Origin: Rostratula benghalensis | Lineage: Eukaryota > Chordata > Aves > Charadriiformes > Rostratulidae | DNA length: 64,000 nucleotides | Assembly: GCA_013399305.1 (NCBI GenBank) | Contig: VXAI01000088.1 | Coordinates: 2,584,282-2,648,281, forward strand | Direction: 5' to 3' | Shown here: in pieces, positions 37,716 to 50,720 of the stretch | Layout: each line of letters opens with the position of its first letter | How positions within the stretch are numbered: the stretch's first letter is position 1 | Position numbers and translations under genes: made by a program | The notes under the pieces: generated by a model | The model's database searches: none | The model's input: the letters and a program-made list of their open reading frames with translations, nothing else | Told to the model about the DNA's origin: nothing

Positions 37716-40700
37716 TAGAGGTAGAATAAAGTCCAGGCAGTAGAAAGTCCTCTTGCTTGCGAACTTTTGTCCTGTCTGTCTAAAGAATGTATATTTACTT
37801 GGAAAGTATTAATCTTGGTGGGGATTTAGCCATAGGCTTAGATGTGTAAACTGTATGTGAAATTCTTCCAGCTGTTACCATTTAAGGTATTTTTAAAAGC
37901 AGATATTATAGATATAAATTTATTGATTCTAGTCATAGCAAGAGAAAAAAATTGCTTCAGATTTTTTCCTGTGATGCTTTGTTAAAACCCTAGCTGTCTG
38001 ACCAACATTAGCTTAATGGTATAGTTATTAAAAAATTATTCCAATGTATAAGATATAGTCTACAGTTACGTTATACCATACCCTATTCATTCTTACATAA
38101 GGTTCATTGAATGAGCAATTTCCTCTTTGCTTGCTTGTTTTCTACTTTTTATGATAGACTAGAAGACAGATCACTGCTAAAGCCATTTTAGTATGTTGCA
38201 GATTCAAACAGAAAAGATCCAAAATATATATACACAATTTAGTATAAGAAAGCAGGCAATTAGGATAACATCAGTTCATTTAGATGTGTTTAGACCAATT
38301 CCCTATGAAAATAATGGAAAAAAGGCAAACACCACCCAATCACCAGACCTAATCCAATGAAGTTTAATTTTTAACTTGACTTTTTTAACTTTTTAAACAT
38401 TTTTTTCCTTTACACTCATAGTTTTGTTTTCTTGTTTTGTTGGCAGACAGGAAGACTGGAAACTCTGCTGCTGAGGTGCATGCTATTCCCCTCTGTTCTG
38501 TCAGGTCTTCTGTGACTGAGGAGCATGCCTGACTCTCTCACCTCTCCTGAAAAATTTCAGTGTTCATAATGGTGACAACAAAAAACTCAGGCTCACCTTA
38601 AAGCAGAGGGTACATGTTAAAGAATCATCATTATTCATCTTGATTGTGAGCATGGTTAAGTTTCAGACAGGGCTACATTCCATCCTTCCATCACATGGAG
38701 AAATTGCAGAATAGAGCTGAGAGCAGTGGCAAAATACTTCCCTGAAACCCTGTGTAGCTGCAGGAGACCTCTAAGTTTCAGGTCTACTGAAAAAACAGTA
38801 AATAATGGACTTAGATAAATGCCCTCCCACTCAGACTGACAGAATGTAATGAGTAACCACATGTTATGGGATGAAAAAAGGGGAGGAAAATCATAAAGGC
38901 AGTCAGCTACTAAACTATTCCTGCCTTTGAAAATTTAAACTTGCACGTCTCAGGTCCAGCAACATCACAGTAGATTGACTAAACCACAGGTCATTGGGTT
39001 TTTTTCTGCATGACTGATGAATGCAAAACTGAATCTTCACACCTAAGCATGTGATAAGAGAATATCAGGGAACAATTATTTTGAAGCCAGTGCATCCAAT
39101 TAGAAATGCTAATCTAGCCAGCTTTTAACTGCCTTTTAATATAAAATAAACATTTTGGAATTATGCATTTATTCTCTCAGACCTGAAGTCAGAATACGAA
39201 AAGGCAATTGTAGCAGACCAACCTAAATTACACAGATGCAAGTACTCAGCCCTGACACCAACACCGTGGATATTTGTACATATTCATTATGCACTAAATG
39301 ATTTATATAGCATTCACCAATAACTTCTTGCACATTCTAGCTGGTAAATTTCGTCATTTGACTGTTTTGTGTACAGAAAATGGTTTCTTTGAGAACATAC
39401 TGATTATTCTTTTCATTCCTCCAGGTCTAGTGCTTGTATTTGTAAGGCTGGCAGATATCAAGTTACAAAATGTTTGAGTTAAAAAAAAAATAAAAAATCC
39501 TAGAAGTGCCACCAACTAAACACAGAAACTGATTATGTTTGAGTGTGGAGCTGAGTCACATGCATATACATGGCTTTGTTTGCCACTCACTTGCACCCAG
39601 GCAATCAGTTACACCTACACAGAGAGCGAGTAAAATGTTGTGATCCACTTAAGGTTTTGGATTCATTATGGATTTCCCTGAAGAAGTCAAAGCTGTGACT
39701 CATTCTGCATTGGTGTGAATGCAAAGTGGGGAAAATTCTCAGGATTTGAAGAAGACTTTAAATTTAGAAACTCACAAGAAAGAATTTATAGGGTTCTGGG
39801 TAAGAAGCCATGGAAACATGGAATAAAAAGTTTATAGTGCTCCAGAGGTATGACGCCTATTCATACACACATCCTCACAGCACCAAAGGAGACCCGACTT
39901 GGTGGACATCAAATGTTTTATGTGGGGAAAGTCTGAAGCAGGATCAAGCAGAAGTGCCAAGCATTGCCAGGAGTACGAAATTTTTGCTAACAAAGTACTC
40001 GTATGAAAACAGTGAAGTCTGAAGCTGAGCCCTCTGTGTAGAGGGGAGCTACACCGAAGATATGTACTTCAAATATTGGGGTTTGCCATGGACTTTCATT
40101 CCAACACAAGGCCCTATTTCCTGCTTTTTATTAGAGGCTAATTTTCCACTATGTCCATCGTGAATAACACTACAGAAGAGGAAGTGAAGGTGATGCAATT
40201 CTGACATCACATATTTTTAAATATCACAAAAATTAGGAATTTATAAAGAGCTTACTGCTATTAAGTATAACATCTTTCCCTTGACATGCAAACCTCTAAC
40301 TGTATGAGGGGCATGACCTTGTAGTAGACAGCCCCAATTTGTTCTCCACAATCTGTACCACATTCTTTGTTTCTTTTTCTTCCCTTCTCATGCAAACTTT
40401 GCTTCTGCATTCGTCTACAAATGACCTTATTTGACTGGATTCAACTGCATGGAAGACTTCAGATGTTTTACCTATTTCAATTGCCTGTATATTATAGCTG
40501 AAAGGGAATTTTAGAGGCACACAGAATCAAGCTATCTTGAAGAATTTAAAGTGAAGTTCTACAAGTTGCACAAGCAGAAATTTAATGAATTTTGAATGAA
40601 TTAATGACTACCCAGTTGAAAGAAAACATTGCAAGATTTTGCAAGTATTATAACAGTATCTGTAGTAATTATACAGACATGTTGCCATTATTGCAATTGT

Positions 40701-41249
40701 TCATCTGGACTTGAAACTCGGGTAGATGCATGCTAGTGCATTGGAAAGGAGAAAGAAAACAAAACCAACCAAACAAAAAACCCCAGTCCTTTTAAGCTTA
40801 GAGCTAAAACACATTGCTGTCAATCTCAAAAATTCATTCATATTTGTGTTCACACACAATCAGTTCTTCATGAGTATCCATTGCATATACTCACCATTAG
40901 CAGGAGTTACCACTGCTAATGAATTGTTGCACATCTCCTGACTGTAGCAGTTAGTACCAGCACATCAAAACCACCAGTAAATGTCTGTGAACCTGAATGA
41001 ACATGACAAATTAATCCGCTCAGTTACGCGACTTAAAAAAACAGAAGAAAAAATCCTCTGTGACTAGAGGAGGGCTTCCAATTTTTACTGGTCACAGATT
41101 AATGAGAAGTTCTTAAAAGAGAGGATATCCAGGCTTATATAACTAAAACCTTGAAGTCTGGCGTCTGAAAGGACACAGAACACCGAAAGAGACTTTGCCA
41201 AAGCTGAATGGAATAATCGCTTCACTAATCGTTCAGGCTACACTATACA
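37716..41249. other. Unique AT-rich non-coding DNA
   Basis: No gene or transposon is recognised. A/C-rich sequence lies at 40756-40786. The stretch 38430-38900 and the stretch 39540-40060 are somewhat less AT-rich, with one 70-codon frame (39810-40022) of unknown meaning and no motif. Confidence 0.5.
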
Positions 41250-41860
41250 TTTTATGACAATTGCCTTTTTCTGCAACTCTACGCCCTTGCTGGATCATAC
41301 TCAGCTGGCCATTGACTGTAATCTCAGATCTTTTTTTTTCTTTGCACTGAATTATCTTTTGGATTTTTTCTGAGTTAATCCATTTTGAACTCTAATCCAT
41401 TCTCCAGGGTCCTTTTAAGCCATCTCAGATGGATTCAACTACTAACTATAAAAGTGAACATTGCTCCTTCTAGCACCCTTATAATTAATGAAAATATTGC
41501 TGATATTTGCATAATCTTACTTACATACACTTTCCTGCTGAAAACCAAGCATTAATGGTATGGCTTTCTGCATTATTTTTATAACATTATCCTCCTGTAG
41601 CTTCATGACCACATTTTTTTAATATTAATATATGTTTCAAACTACCTCAAAAGCCTTCCTATAATAAAAATATATATTGACTATTTCTTGTCTTGTTGCA
41701 TGAGAGTTGAATGGCTTGATGTGAATCTACATTTCCACTATCATGTTTATTCCACCTTTCCATTGCAAAATAACTTGCTTTTCTAAGCAGCTTCTTGCCA
41801 GGCTTTTAATCCTACATACCTATTACCTGATTACCCATACCAATTTTATTAGCCCCATAA
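41250..41860 (-). mobile_element. Ancient degraded CR1/L3-like LINE remnant, minus strand
   Basis: Read on the plus strand, this region keeps the spacing and words of the complement of old amniote CR1/L3-type RT sequence. These are a GCTGGATCATACTCAGCTGG block, CCATTTTGAACTCTAATCC at 41381-41399, ATTAATGAAAATATTG at about 41485-41500, TCAAAAGCCTTCCTATAATA at 41647-41666 (complement of the motif A 'DFSKAFD' site) and TTCTTGCCAGGCTTTTAATC at 41790-41809. Many indels are present and no frame survives. It is far more diverged than the other CR1 copies, so probably much older. The family name is from memory of the consensus. Confidence 0.55.
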
Positions 41861-42242
41861 TTAAGATATCTTGGTATCAAAACTGTAGGCATATCAGAGG
41901 GTTTTTGCACCCATGAGTTAGTAGTAGGTTAAGAAAGGTGCAATTAATATTTGCTTGGCATGAAACTAGATGCAAACTCAGTGAAATATGATACTTATGG
42001 TAGAACATAAGCATTTTATAAAACCATAGCACTTCTAGAGCATACACCACCAGCAGCAGCAAGCATTTTGTAAAACAGCTAGGAATAAGACATAGTTGAT
42101 ATTTTAGTGTAAGTGGGTAAGTTCAAGTGGCATAGTCACTCAAAGGAAGTACTGAAAATTTGTAGAGCAAATTTGTGTAGCTAAACCCAAAAATATCCTG
42201 GTCTTCAGTTTAAGATTAACTATGTTGAGAACTGATTTAAGA
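41861..42242. other. Unique non-coding DNA
   Basis: No gene or further repeat is recognised between the ancient LINE remnant and the short CR1 end at 42243. Confidence 0.5.
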
Positions 42243-42365
42243 GTCATTGAGATGCCGTGTTGGGGAATCTGGTCTAGGGGAGGAATTTGTAGAGTGGGGC
42301 TGATGGTTGGACTTGATGATCCCAAGGATTTTTTTCCAACCTGAATGATTCTATGATTCTAGGAT
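42243..42365 (+). mobile_element. CR1 LINE 3' terminal fragment, plus strand
   Basis: Only about 120 bases remain: GATGCCGTGTTGGGGAATCT, GATGGTTGGACTTGATGATC, TTTTTCCAACCTGAATGATT and CTATGATTCTAGGA. This is the CR1 3' UTR and last bases of ORF2, too short to show a frame. Its end matches the subfamily of the minus-strand copy at 31551-31706. Confidence 0.9.
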
Positions 42366-44850
42366 GTGGTCGTCCCCTTTTATTTCAGGAAGGCATCTGA
42401 GGAGCAGGAAAGAGAAGGGGAAAAGGAGGTTGCCCACTTCACTCCAAGCTTCATCCCCTCTATCTTGGCAACTAATTCTGTTAGAGACTTTCTCCACCAG
42501 CACTCTCTCTGTATCATCTCCATTTCATTGGATACGCAAAACTAATTTAGCATAAGCTTCTTAAGAGTTATTTGTTTGCATAAGCAATGAGAACGCCTGA
42601 TGATGATTAAGAGCTAACCATTGCCAGTGTGTGCTATTAATGAGCGTCAATGGAGCTGGAGTTGAAATAAAGCTGATTTACCAGTCTTCTAAATGCTTCG
42701 ATCACCATGTTAATTTCCCTAGTCCATGCATAGATGTGTATGAATTGTATTCTTATTATATATATTTGTGTATATAATGTAAATGTGTATGTACATACAT
42801 GTAGAAATAAAACATACATATGTGCACAGTTGCAACAAAACCAGTGGTCAAAGGATGTAAAACCTTCAGCTTCAAATGTGTCTTTGATCAGCTGTGGTTC
42901 TTCATTGACTATCAGACCTTCATCTTCCTCCTTCTACTCATATGCTCTAAGAATCATAGCTTGTCACTTCTTTTGTTCTCTTCTAGCTGCATCTTACTCT
43001 GTAATGAGGCCCTTCTGATTTTGCTCTCCCATGTGTGGTTGGTTCACCTGTCAGATCTTCATTTAATTTCAGATGAACTAGGCATAAAGTTAGCCTATGC
43101 TCTGTGGTGTTACTACATATCCAAACTTACAGCAAAAAAGAATTAACTGAAGTGTTTACAAATATCTATGGTAACAAATATAATCTGTTTTTCTATTGTT
43201 AGCATAAATGGATGTTAGATTTAATTATTACCTTATCAACCCGTTGACCCGAGGCTACCCAAACATTCTTATAAACCTTTTAAATTGTAGGTAAAATCAG
43301 GTGTGATGTTTTGTTTTGTGTTATTTTGTTTTGAAACTGGCTTATTTATAGAGTAGCTAAACTGTTTCTCTCAGTTTAGGTGTCTAATCCTTCCCACTTT
43401 TTTTTGCTTTTTAATTCAGTAGGTGGGCATGTTTATGTGGGTGTCCTGTGCAGGTGAGAGAATTGAGGACATAAACAAATTACATCCTTGTTTCTGTAAA
43501 GAATCTTTTTTACAGGGTCTTCTTTTAAGGGGTCAACTATAATTAGATATACACTTTCTTGATTGATATTCAGAATGCTAAACCAATGTATCATTTTTCT
43601 GTAGTGACCCCAGTTTCATTTATTTCCCCGTCTCCCCTTTTTTTTTCCTGATTTACATGCATTCTTATTCCCCACAGCCTTACCATATAGTTAAAAAAAA
43701 TATAGTTTCTTTCAATTTATGATAGCCTGCTGTACTAGAGAGACAATTCTTTTTCTTTCAGGTTATTAAAGTTAGAATTAATTAAGATAACTTTATGTAG
43801 GAACATGGTTATACATGCAGAGGAGGAATATTCCTGTCTGACGTAAATTGAAGCAATTACATTGCCATGACAGATGAATATTTCAAAGCGGACTTGCTCG
43901 CTGACTCCTCCCAAATATTTTGCTTATGCTCACCAATGTCTCTTGATCAATAGGAATATCTAGCTTCCCTGTGTTATAATAATAAGTGTTACTCTGATTT
44001 ATCTGGTGAACTTCTTTAATTTTTATCCTCAATATGCTGACAGTAATTCCAAGCATGCTATTCTAGTGTCTGTTTATATAATATGGAGTGCACTGCAGAC
44101 TTTGCAAAACAGCCTTTTGTGAAGTCATCATACTCCTGCATCCAAAAAATCTGACAGAATAAAAGTTTCCAAGTGAGGATCTAGACTCAGCAAGTTGTAC
44201 ATATTCAAAATAATTTTCCAAATTAAGCCCTTTTATGTGAGCTCACAAGCTTTGTTTTGGCAAACAGACAAGGAAGGAAAGTAAAACTCGCTGTTAAACA
44301 TATACACAAATCAAATTAGATGACTGCAGAAGTAAAAATATGAACAAGCATAAAGATCAGAGAAAAAGTGATAATTATTCATTATTGTGTGCAGGCAGAA
44401 CTACTACTTTCTTTATTACAACCTAATCTTTTATGGAAAATGGATGTAATAGTGAATGTTACTAAAATGCATCAGCATTTCAATCTGTTTGACAATGGCA
44501 GAAGAAACTTGAATGCAAATAAGCAAAAAATAAGGGCACAGGAGTGTATAATTTCTGAACTCTGTGCACAAGTGCCTTCTGTCTGTACACATCAGTCAAG
44601 AGCAGAATTATATCCTTTGTGTCTCTCTGCACACTTAAATCACCACTATTTAAAAATACATGTGTCATCACTTCACCACAGAACATCCCAGCAGGTGATA
44701 TTTAGAGAGTGACTAGATTATTCAAGAATACACTAACCAATTCCTTATTAAAATCAACGTGAGCATTTCTGTGGCAAATTACTTACCATAAAGACAAGTA
44801 TTTACGAATTTCAAGTTTGACCTCTAATAAACTGAGACTTATGTGTATTT
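42366..44850. other. Unique AT-rich non-coding DNA
   Basis: No gene is recognised. A TA/TG-rich stretch with the short palindrome GTATGTACATAC (42788-42799) lies at 42748-42822. Frames of 94 and 108 codons (42734-43018, 42820-43146) overlap in different phases and have no motif. A 114-codon frame at 44368-44712 also lacks any known domain. Confidence 0.5.
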
Positions 44851-45028
44851 TAAAGACTGCCAATATGACATCACCAAGGGCAAATTGTGCCTGACCAATC
44901 CTGTGACCTTCTTCAATGGAGTGACTGAATCAGTAGACAAAAGACCTACAGATGTCAGTTACCTAGTCTTCTGTAAGATCTTTGCTATGATCCCTCACAG
45001 CATTCTTTTTGCTAAAGTGGAGAAGTAA
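44843..45028 (+). pseudogene. CR1 ORF2 remnant around RT motif A (61 codons)
   Basis: The frame reads DITKGKLCLTNPVTFFNGVT followed by YLVFCKIFAMIPHSILFAK. It aligns with the CR1 FTKGKSCLTNL and YLDFSKAFDTVSHSILLDK blocks. The catalytic aspartate of motif A has become valine, and a stop follows. Confidence 0.8.
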
Positions 45029-46114
45029 GGATTTAGTGGATGGATGACTCAGTGCGTAAGGAATCAGCTGGAAAGCCACATCCAAAAAGTTACAGCTCAT
45101 GGCACAATGTCCAAGCAGAAACCAATGAGTGGTCACTCTCACAGGTCTATACTGAGACCAATATGAACTAATATCTTCATCAAGGACATAGTAGGATGAA
45201 CACACACTCAGCAAGTTGCGACTCACCAAGCTAAGTGGTGTAGTTGACATACTTGATGGAAGGCATGCTATTCAAGGGGATCTTTACAGACTTGAGGAGT
45301 TGAGCCTCTGCAAAATTCATGAAGTTCAACACGACCTAACGCAAGGTCCTGTGCATGGTCTGAGGCAATCCACAACACCAATACAGGCTGGGGAATACAT
45401 GGATTGAGAGCAGTTCTGCATTAAAAGGATTTAGAGACACTAGTGGGTGAAAAGTTAGATGTGAGCCAGCAATCTGCACTTGCAGCACAGAAAGCCAGCC
45501 ATATCCTGGGCTGCATCAAAGAGACATGGCCAGCAGGTCAAGGGTACGTAATTCTGCCCCACTACACTCTGATGAGACCCCACCTGGAGTGCTGTGTCTA
45601 GCTCTGGGATCCCCACTACACGAAAGACATGGCCTTGTTAGAGTGGGTCCAGAGAAGGCCACAAGAGTGATCAGAGGGCTGGAGCACCTCTCTTATGAAG
45701 ACAGTCTGAGAAAATTTTAGTTGCTCAGCCTGGAGAAGAGAAGGCTCTGAGGAGATTTTATTGTGGCCTCTCAACATATAAAAAGAGTTTTATATGAAAG
45801 ATGTAGAGAGACTTTTAACAAGGCCTGTAGTGACAGGACAAGGGCCAATGGTTATAAGCTGAAAATCAGTAGATTTAGATTGGACATAAGTAAGAAATTG
45901 TCCTATAATAAGGCTGACAAGACACAGGAATAAGTTGTGCAGAGAATTTGTGGATGCCCCACCACTGAAAGTCTTCAAGATCAGATTGAATCAGGCTTTG
46001 AACAACCTGCTCTATTGGAAGATGTCCCTGCCCATGGCAGGGTGACTGGACTAGGTGATCTTTCAAGGTCCCTTCTAATCTAGAATTTTCTACAGTTCTG
46101 TGATCCTATGATTG
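44851..46114 (+). mobile_element. CR1 LINE, about 1.26 kb, plus strand, heavily mutated
   Basis: The element starts in the RT fingers at the degenerate 'ggattcaccaagggcaaa' site. It passes a decayed motif A (SYLVFCKIFAMI at about 44958-44993, from VYLDFSKAFDTV) and continues through the post-RT tail (GLEHLSYED at about 45682-45708). It ends with AAGGTCCCTTCTAATCTAGA and TTCTGTGATCCTATGATTG at 46095-46113. It is more decayed than 5702-6271 or 56966-57647, with many frameshifts and stops, and the catalytic DD box is destroyed. Confidence 0.92.
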
Positions 46115-47055
46115 TGGTTCAGTGGTATTGGGTAGTTGAAGTGCAAATGCAAGTCATGTAATAATTACTTTTGCAAAAGTCAGCTCTGCCTCTGAACAGC
46201 AAATGACGATTGTGCATAGCATTGGAATTAGAGCTGACCTTCTGTAAATATCTAAAAAAACATTTTCTCTTTGCAAGCATTTATGGTGCAAAAATGGGGG
46301 AGATGTATTTAAAAGTTATCATCGGTTAATCCTGGAATTCTTGTTATTTTCATAATAGGGTTTTCACAATGACAATAAAGTCATTTTACCAGAGTGAGTG
46401 ACTTACTTGTAGCTCTTCTATTTTATTCTATTTTTTTATGAATTCAGTTCTCCCTGATCTTGAATACATAAAGTAGGATCCATCTTGTTTAAACCAAAAA
46501 AAAGTACTTGTCTGGTCCAACTAGTTTGATAATCATAACAGGAGAATTATCTATTGTATTTAGAAGCTACAATACAGTTTGCATTTTATTTGGGAATAAA
46601 CATATTTGGGGACAACTATATTTCTGACATAGAATCCCTTAAAGTAGGAAATGAACACATGTTCAAAAAATGGTGTCATATATCAATGTAGCTATACTAT
46701 CATAAGATCTGCTGGAGGTGTGTCACTATCAGGCTCATAAAGTGAGTATGAGTAAAGCCAGTAAAGTAAGCAATTGAGGAAATTAATTGTTAAGTAGAAT
46801 TTGCCTAAGAAGACTGTTTATTGTAGCGATCAACACTTGCACTCATCTTCAGGTTCTTTGGAAAACAGTCTTTATGACATAGACAAAGAGAGTTCTGGTT
46901 GTTACAATAAATATCAATAGCTGAAAAACAGATTTAGACATCAGACGTGCCCTAGGTCTCTTATAGAAACAATAAGGAAGATTCAAGGTGGGGCAGAATA
47001 TCCCAAGTCATGACACAGGTAAGAAACCTCTTTAACAGCTCTCAGGAAAATAGGA
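46115..47055. other. Unique AT-rich non-coding DNA
   Basis: No gene or transposon is recognised between the CR1 3' end and the assembly gap. Confidence 0.6.
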
Positions 47056-47186
47056 NNNNNNNNNNNNNNNNNNNNNNNNNNNNNNNNNNNNNNNNNNNNN
47101 NNNNNNNNNNNNNNNNNNNNNNNNNNNNNNNNNNNNNNNNNNNNNNNNNNNNNNNNNNNNNNNNNNNNNNNNNNNNNNNNNNNNNN
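47056..47186. other. Assembly gap (131 N), probably repeat-related
   Basis: A run of 131 undetermined bases. The right flank begins GATAGATGATAGAATAG, which suggests a GATA-type microsatellite continuing into the gap. That is inference. Confidence 0.97.
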
Positions 47187-49849
47187 GATAGATGATAGAA
47201 TAGAGCTCAATTTTTCTATACCCGTAGCAGGATAAATTAGTATTTACTCTTCTTCTGGAAAACACAACAAATATCAGTGACTCTCTTACCCAACCTAAAA
47301 ACTGACATTAGGAATGATACTGAAATCTCAGAAGCTTCTTACCATTTTGTAATATTCTGAAAAAAAAAACAACCCAACCCCAAATAAGAAGTCACATTTC
47401 AGAACTGCATCAGTTAGAGAAAAAAAATAAAAGCAGCAAGACAGTCATAAATCTGTCTCTATAATTTTCTGTCCCAATAAAGTCATATCCTGGGAGCCAA
47501 AGTATTTCCTTAGTGCATAGGTCTTGCATTTTCTTACTCTTTGTACCACTACCTTAATGCTTACGAGTCACTCCTCGTGTCCATAGGGCCATTTGAGATC
47601 CATGTGACTCATACCAGAAGACAGACCCAGACACCACATTGTGCATGTTGTCCAAAACAGAAAGGATCTACTCCTGTAGCTCTCCAAAAGAAACACAGCA
47701 AGTCACTGGAGATTAGAGTTCATTCCTGCAATAAAACTACCCCCAATTTTCAGATTCTAATCCCACTTTAAAAACCTGTCATGTAAAGGCCATCTCATCT
47801 CTGTAGGGGATGAAGGGTGAGATCTCTGTGCTTTTCTTCTTAAGGGACAGAAATGAAGTGTTCTCAAAATGTTCAGAAATCCAGACCAGATAAGGCTCTC
47901 TCCAAAAACCTATTTTTGAGAATAACAGATGAAAATGTTCTCATACTAAAGATTCAGCCTTCCTTGAATTTAACAGTTTATGAAGAAACAAAAGCTGGCT
48001 GCTATAACTGTAGTTCTGTGTTTCCAGACTTACTCAGTTTAAATGGTGAAATGGTATTTGAAATGTTTTATTTTTTAAAGAGAGGTTATCTGGCCTTTTA
48101 AATTGTTTGGCTTCAATTCACAAAGAATTTTGGAAGAAGGTAATATCTTGATTTGATTTGAAATGATTTGTACGTTCTTACATGGAAGCATAAAAACTGA
48201 TTGCATTGATCTAGAGGGACAGTAAGTGCACTGTAATAGATAAATCACATTCATTCTGAACCCAGACTTAATTTTATCAAACAAATCTTGAAAGAAAAGA
48301 TATTCCACAAAGATATCTATTACAGCTAGCATTCCAAAAACAACCTTATTAAAACCATTTATATTCACAGTAGTGTCAAACTGTGTATGAGAATACATTA
48401 ACAAAAGGCAAAGTGACAGACTCTAATTAGTCTGCTTTTAAAAAGTGAATATAAATACTACATAGAGGGTTTTTATGATCACATAGGGGAAATTACAGTG
48501 ATAAGCCAACAGTGGTTTGCCAGGACATCCTGCAACACCAGCAAACTTCTGCACACTGATAAGGAGGTCTATACAGCAATCTCATTACCTGCTCATTGAA
48601 CCGGAGTGCCCTGTTTGTCCTTGGAGGATCATTACAGATGTTTGTAATTTAGCAGAACATTCCTAAACCCATTAATCCAGGGTCTGCTTCCAAAGCATGA
48701 TTTGATCAATGGCATTAAGTGGTTGTGTTCCTTGTTTCAATCTCCAATCTGAAAAAAAAAAGCCTCAAACAAAAACCAACAACCAAAGAAACAAACAAGC
48801 ATACAAAAAAAAAAAATAAAAAATCAGGTGTTCTTAATATTATTTTTTTTTTTTTTTACCTAGCATGCATTAACTAGATATAGGTGCAACATAACATAGG
48901 TGCTACATAAAATATATTGGTCAGCATTTCAAAGCCTGAAAAAGATAATTTCTAAAGACTGACTGTAAATCAGATAGGTAACACTTATGCAATTTTTATA
49001 TGTTAGCTAAAGTGTTAACTAGGCTGAACTCACTCTTCCACACCAAAGACTGGTGTCCCACAGTTAGGCTGTAGGTGCTTCTGCTGAAGTAGGGAGTACA
49101 CCTTGCAGCAGAATACTCACTTAGTATTTAGCATAATTACAGTCAAATTCCTCCAAAGAGATGTAATTTTGGTTTCTGAGACATCATAAAAATGGAATTG
49201 ATATTAATAGAGTCTCAAATTTTAAAGCTCAGCATCTCACATGCATTTTATATTATAGGTAAAATCTGAAGTCACAACAGAAGATTTCTTACAACCTATT
49301 CTTTCTCACATTTACCCAAAACCATATGATAGAAAGATTATTTTGTAACATAACTTTTTTTTTTTTTAGGTTTATTTCTACTTTGCAAAAAAAAAAAAAA
49401 AAGAATCAAGAATTATCAAAGCAACCATTGGATTATTCTGCATGCTCTAATATGGCTGTCTTTTTCTTCAAGGAAATTTGTGAGCAGGAACAAAGTGTTT
49501 GTTATTCAGAGAAGAATATTTGAATAGAACTGCCCGATTTTAATCAATTTTTACAGCCTTTCTTTATTATATTATAAGATTTACAGTTCCAGGTTAAAAA
49601 CACCACTCCCATATGTTAAGCACAAAATTTCCTTGTTTCATAAATGTAGTACAATGATATAAAATGGAGCACACAGAAGAACATGTTTCAGGAAAATTAA
49701 AAGATATACTCTGGTCTAAGACAAGAGGCTGTTATATATACAGGAGAGCTTTTATGAAAAGTTCCAACTAGATAAGTAAAAACCTTCCTCCTGTAGAAAA
49801 CCTGCAGCAGAATTTCACGTAACAACATCCCTGCACTGACTCCTCTGTG
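47187..49849. other. Unique AT-rich non-coding DNA
   Basis: No gene or transposon is recognised. An A/C-rich tract lies at 48753-48830, poly-T at 48843-48859 and 49352-49368, and poly-A at 49387-49402. Open frames are 109 codons or fewer and motif-free. Confidence 0.55.
48753..48859. repeat. A/C-rich tract followed by poly-A and poly-T
   Basis: About 75 bases of A with AAC and AACC units run into a 13-base A run. After a 20-base interval comes a 15-17 base T run. The facing A and T runs could pair as a hairpin. It is the same class as the other A/C tracts. Confidence 0.75.
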
Positions 49850-50720
49850 GTTGCTGCACAACCCTCCAGCACAGCGCAGGGGTCACTTCTTGGAGCAAAA
49901 TCTCCTTCTCTTCGGTACCTGCAAGATGGAAGCCTTTCATTGCAAATTTAAACCTTCGATTACATTTCAGTAGCAGCCTGCCTCTTAATGCTTATAAATT
50001 TATGAGCTCCTGTTAATTTTTAAACAGGGAAACAGCAAGAGTAGCAGCACATATTGCTTCAAATTCCTGTTTTAACATCAGTTGCTTCATAAAAGTAGAT
50101 CAGAAAGGTTATGGAGCCTATACTTGCATAGTCAGCGTTCATTAAATGAGTGGCCTTGGCTTCTCTGAAGCTTTTGCAGCCTGTCATGCATATGTCACAA
50201 GGTTTTGCTGAACACTGGGGGGAGAGAAAAAGAAATCAGGGACTTTTTATCCGGCTTGCGCCGAAATAAAAATTGCCTCCTCAGCACCCCATGAATGAGT
50301 GGCTTTCCCTGAAGCTTCTTAGTTTGACATAGACATTAGACCATGCAGTGTGATTGAACTCAGCTGAAGAAAATAAATAACAGGAAGTTTAGTAATGCAG
50401 AGCAAAGTTGCTGTCTTGTTGCTGCAGGGACATTAGTAAGAGGAAACATGCCACTGAGAATTAATAGTATTTCTTATTCCCCTGTATATTTGAGAGAGGT
50501 GGGGATAAGTCATTATCTTGAGGGGGGCTCAATTTCTGTATTTTCCAGAATATTCTTGCCTGCACTCATTGGGAATTTCACCTTGCCAAAACTGCCTTGA
50601 CAACTGCATGTCCTTGTTAACAACCTCACCTTTTAACTGCACTTCCAGGAGTGTGCTCTGTGTTGAGCTATGCAAAGGTTTCTAACTCTGCTGCTTAAAG
50701 AAGAGATTCAGCTGCACCTT
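49850..50720. promoter_or_regulatory. Candidate conserved non-coding element (enhancer-like)
   Basis: About 870 bases differ in texture from their surroundings. They are less AT-rich, with few homopolymers, several TAAT/ATTA homeodomain-type cores (for example near 50012 and 50459) and a local CpG pair in CCGGCTTGCGCCG at 50251-50263. There is no open frame of note and no transposon match. Such blocks in bird gene deserts are often deeply conserved developmental enhancers, but conservation cannot be seen from one sequence, so this is a hypothesis. Confidence 0.35.

Noticed and set aside
42734..43146. Two overlapping frames of 94 and 108 codons
   Set aside because: They overlap in different phases, are rich in Ser, Leu and Ile from TC-rich DNA, and show no family motif.
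44368..44712. 114-codon plus-strand frame
   Set aside because: No motif, no clear splice or promoter context, and a length within chance for 64 kb of two-stranded sequence.
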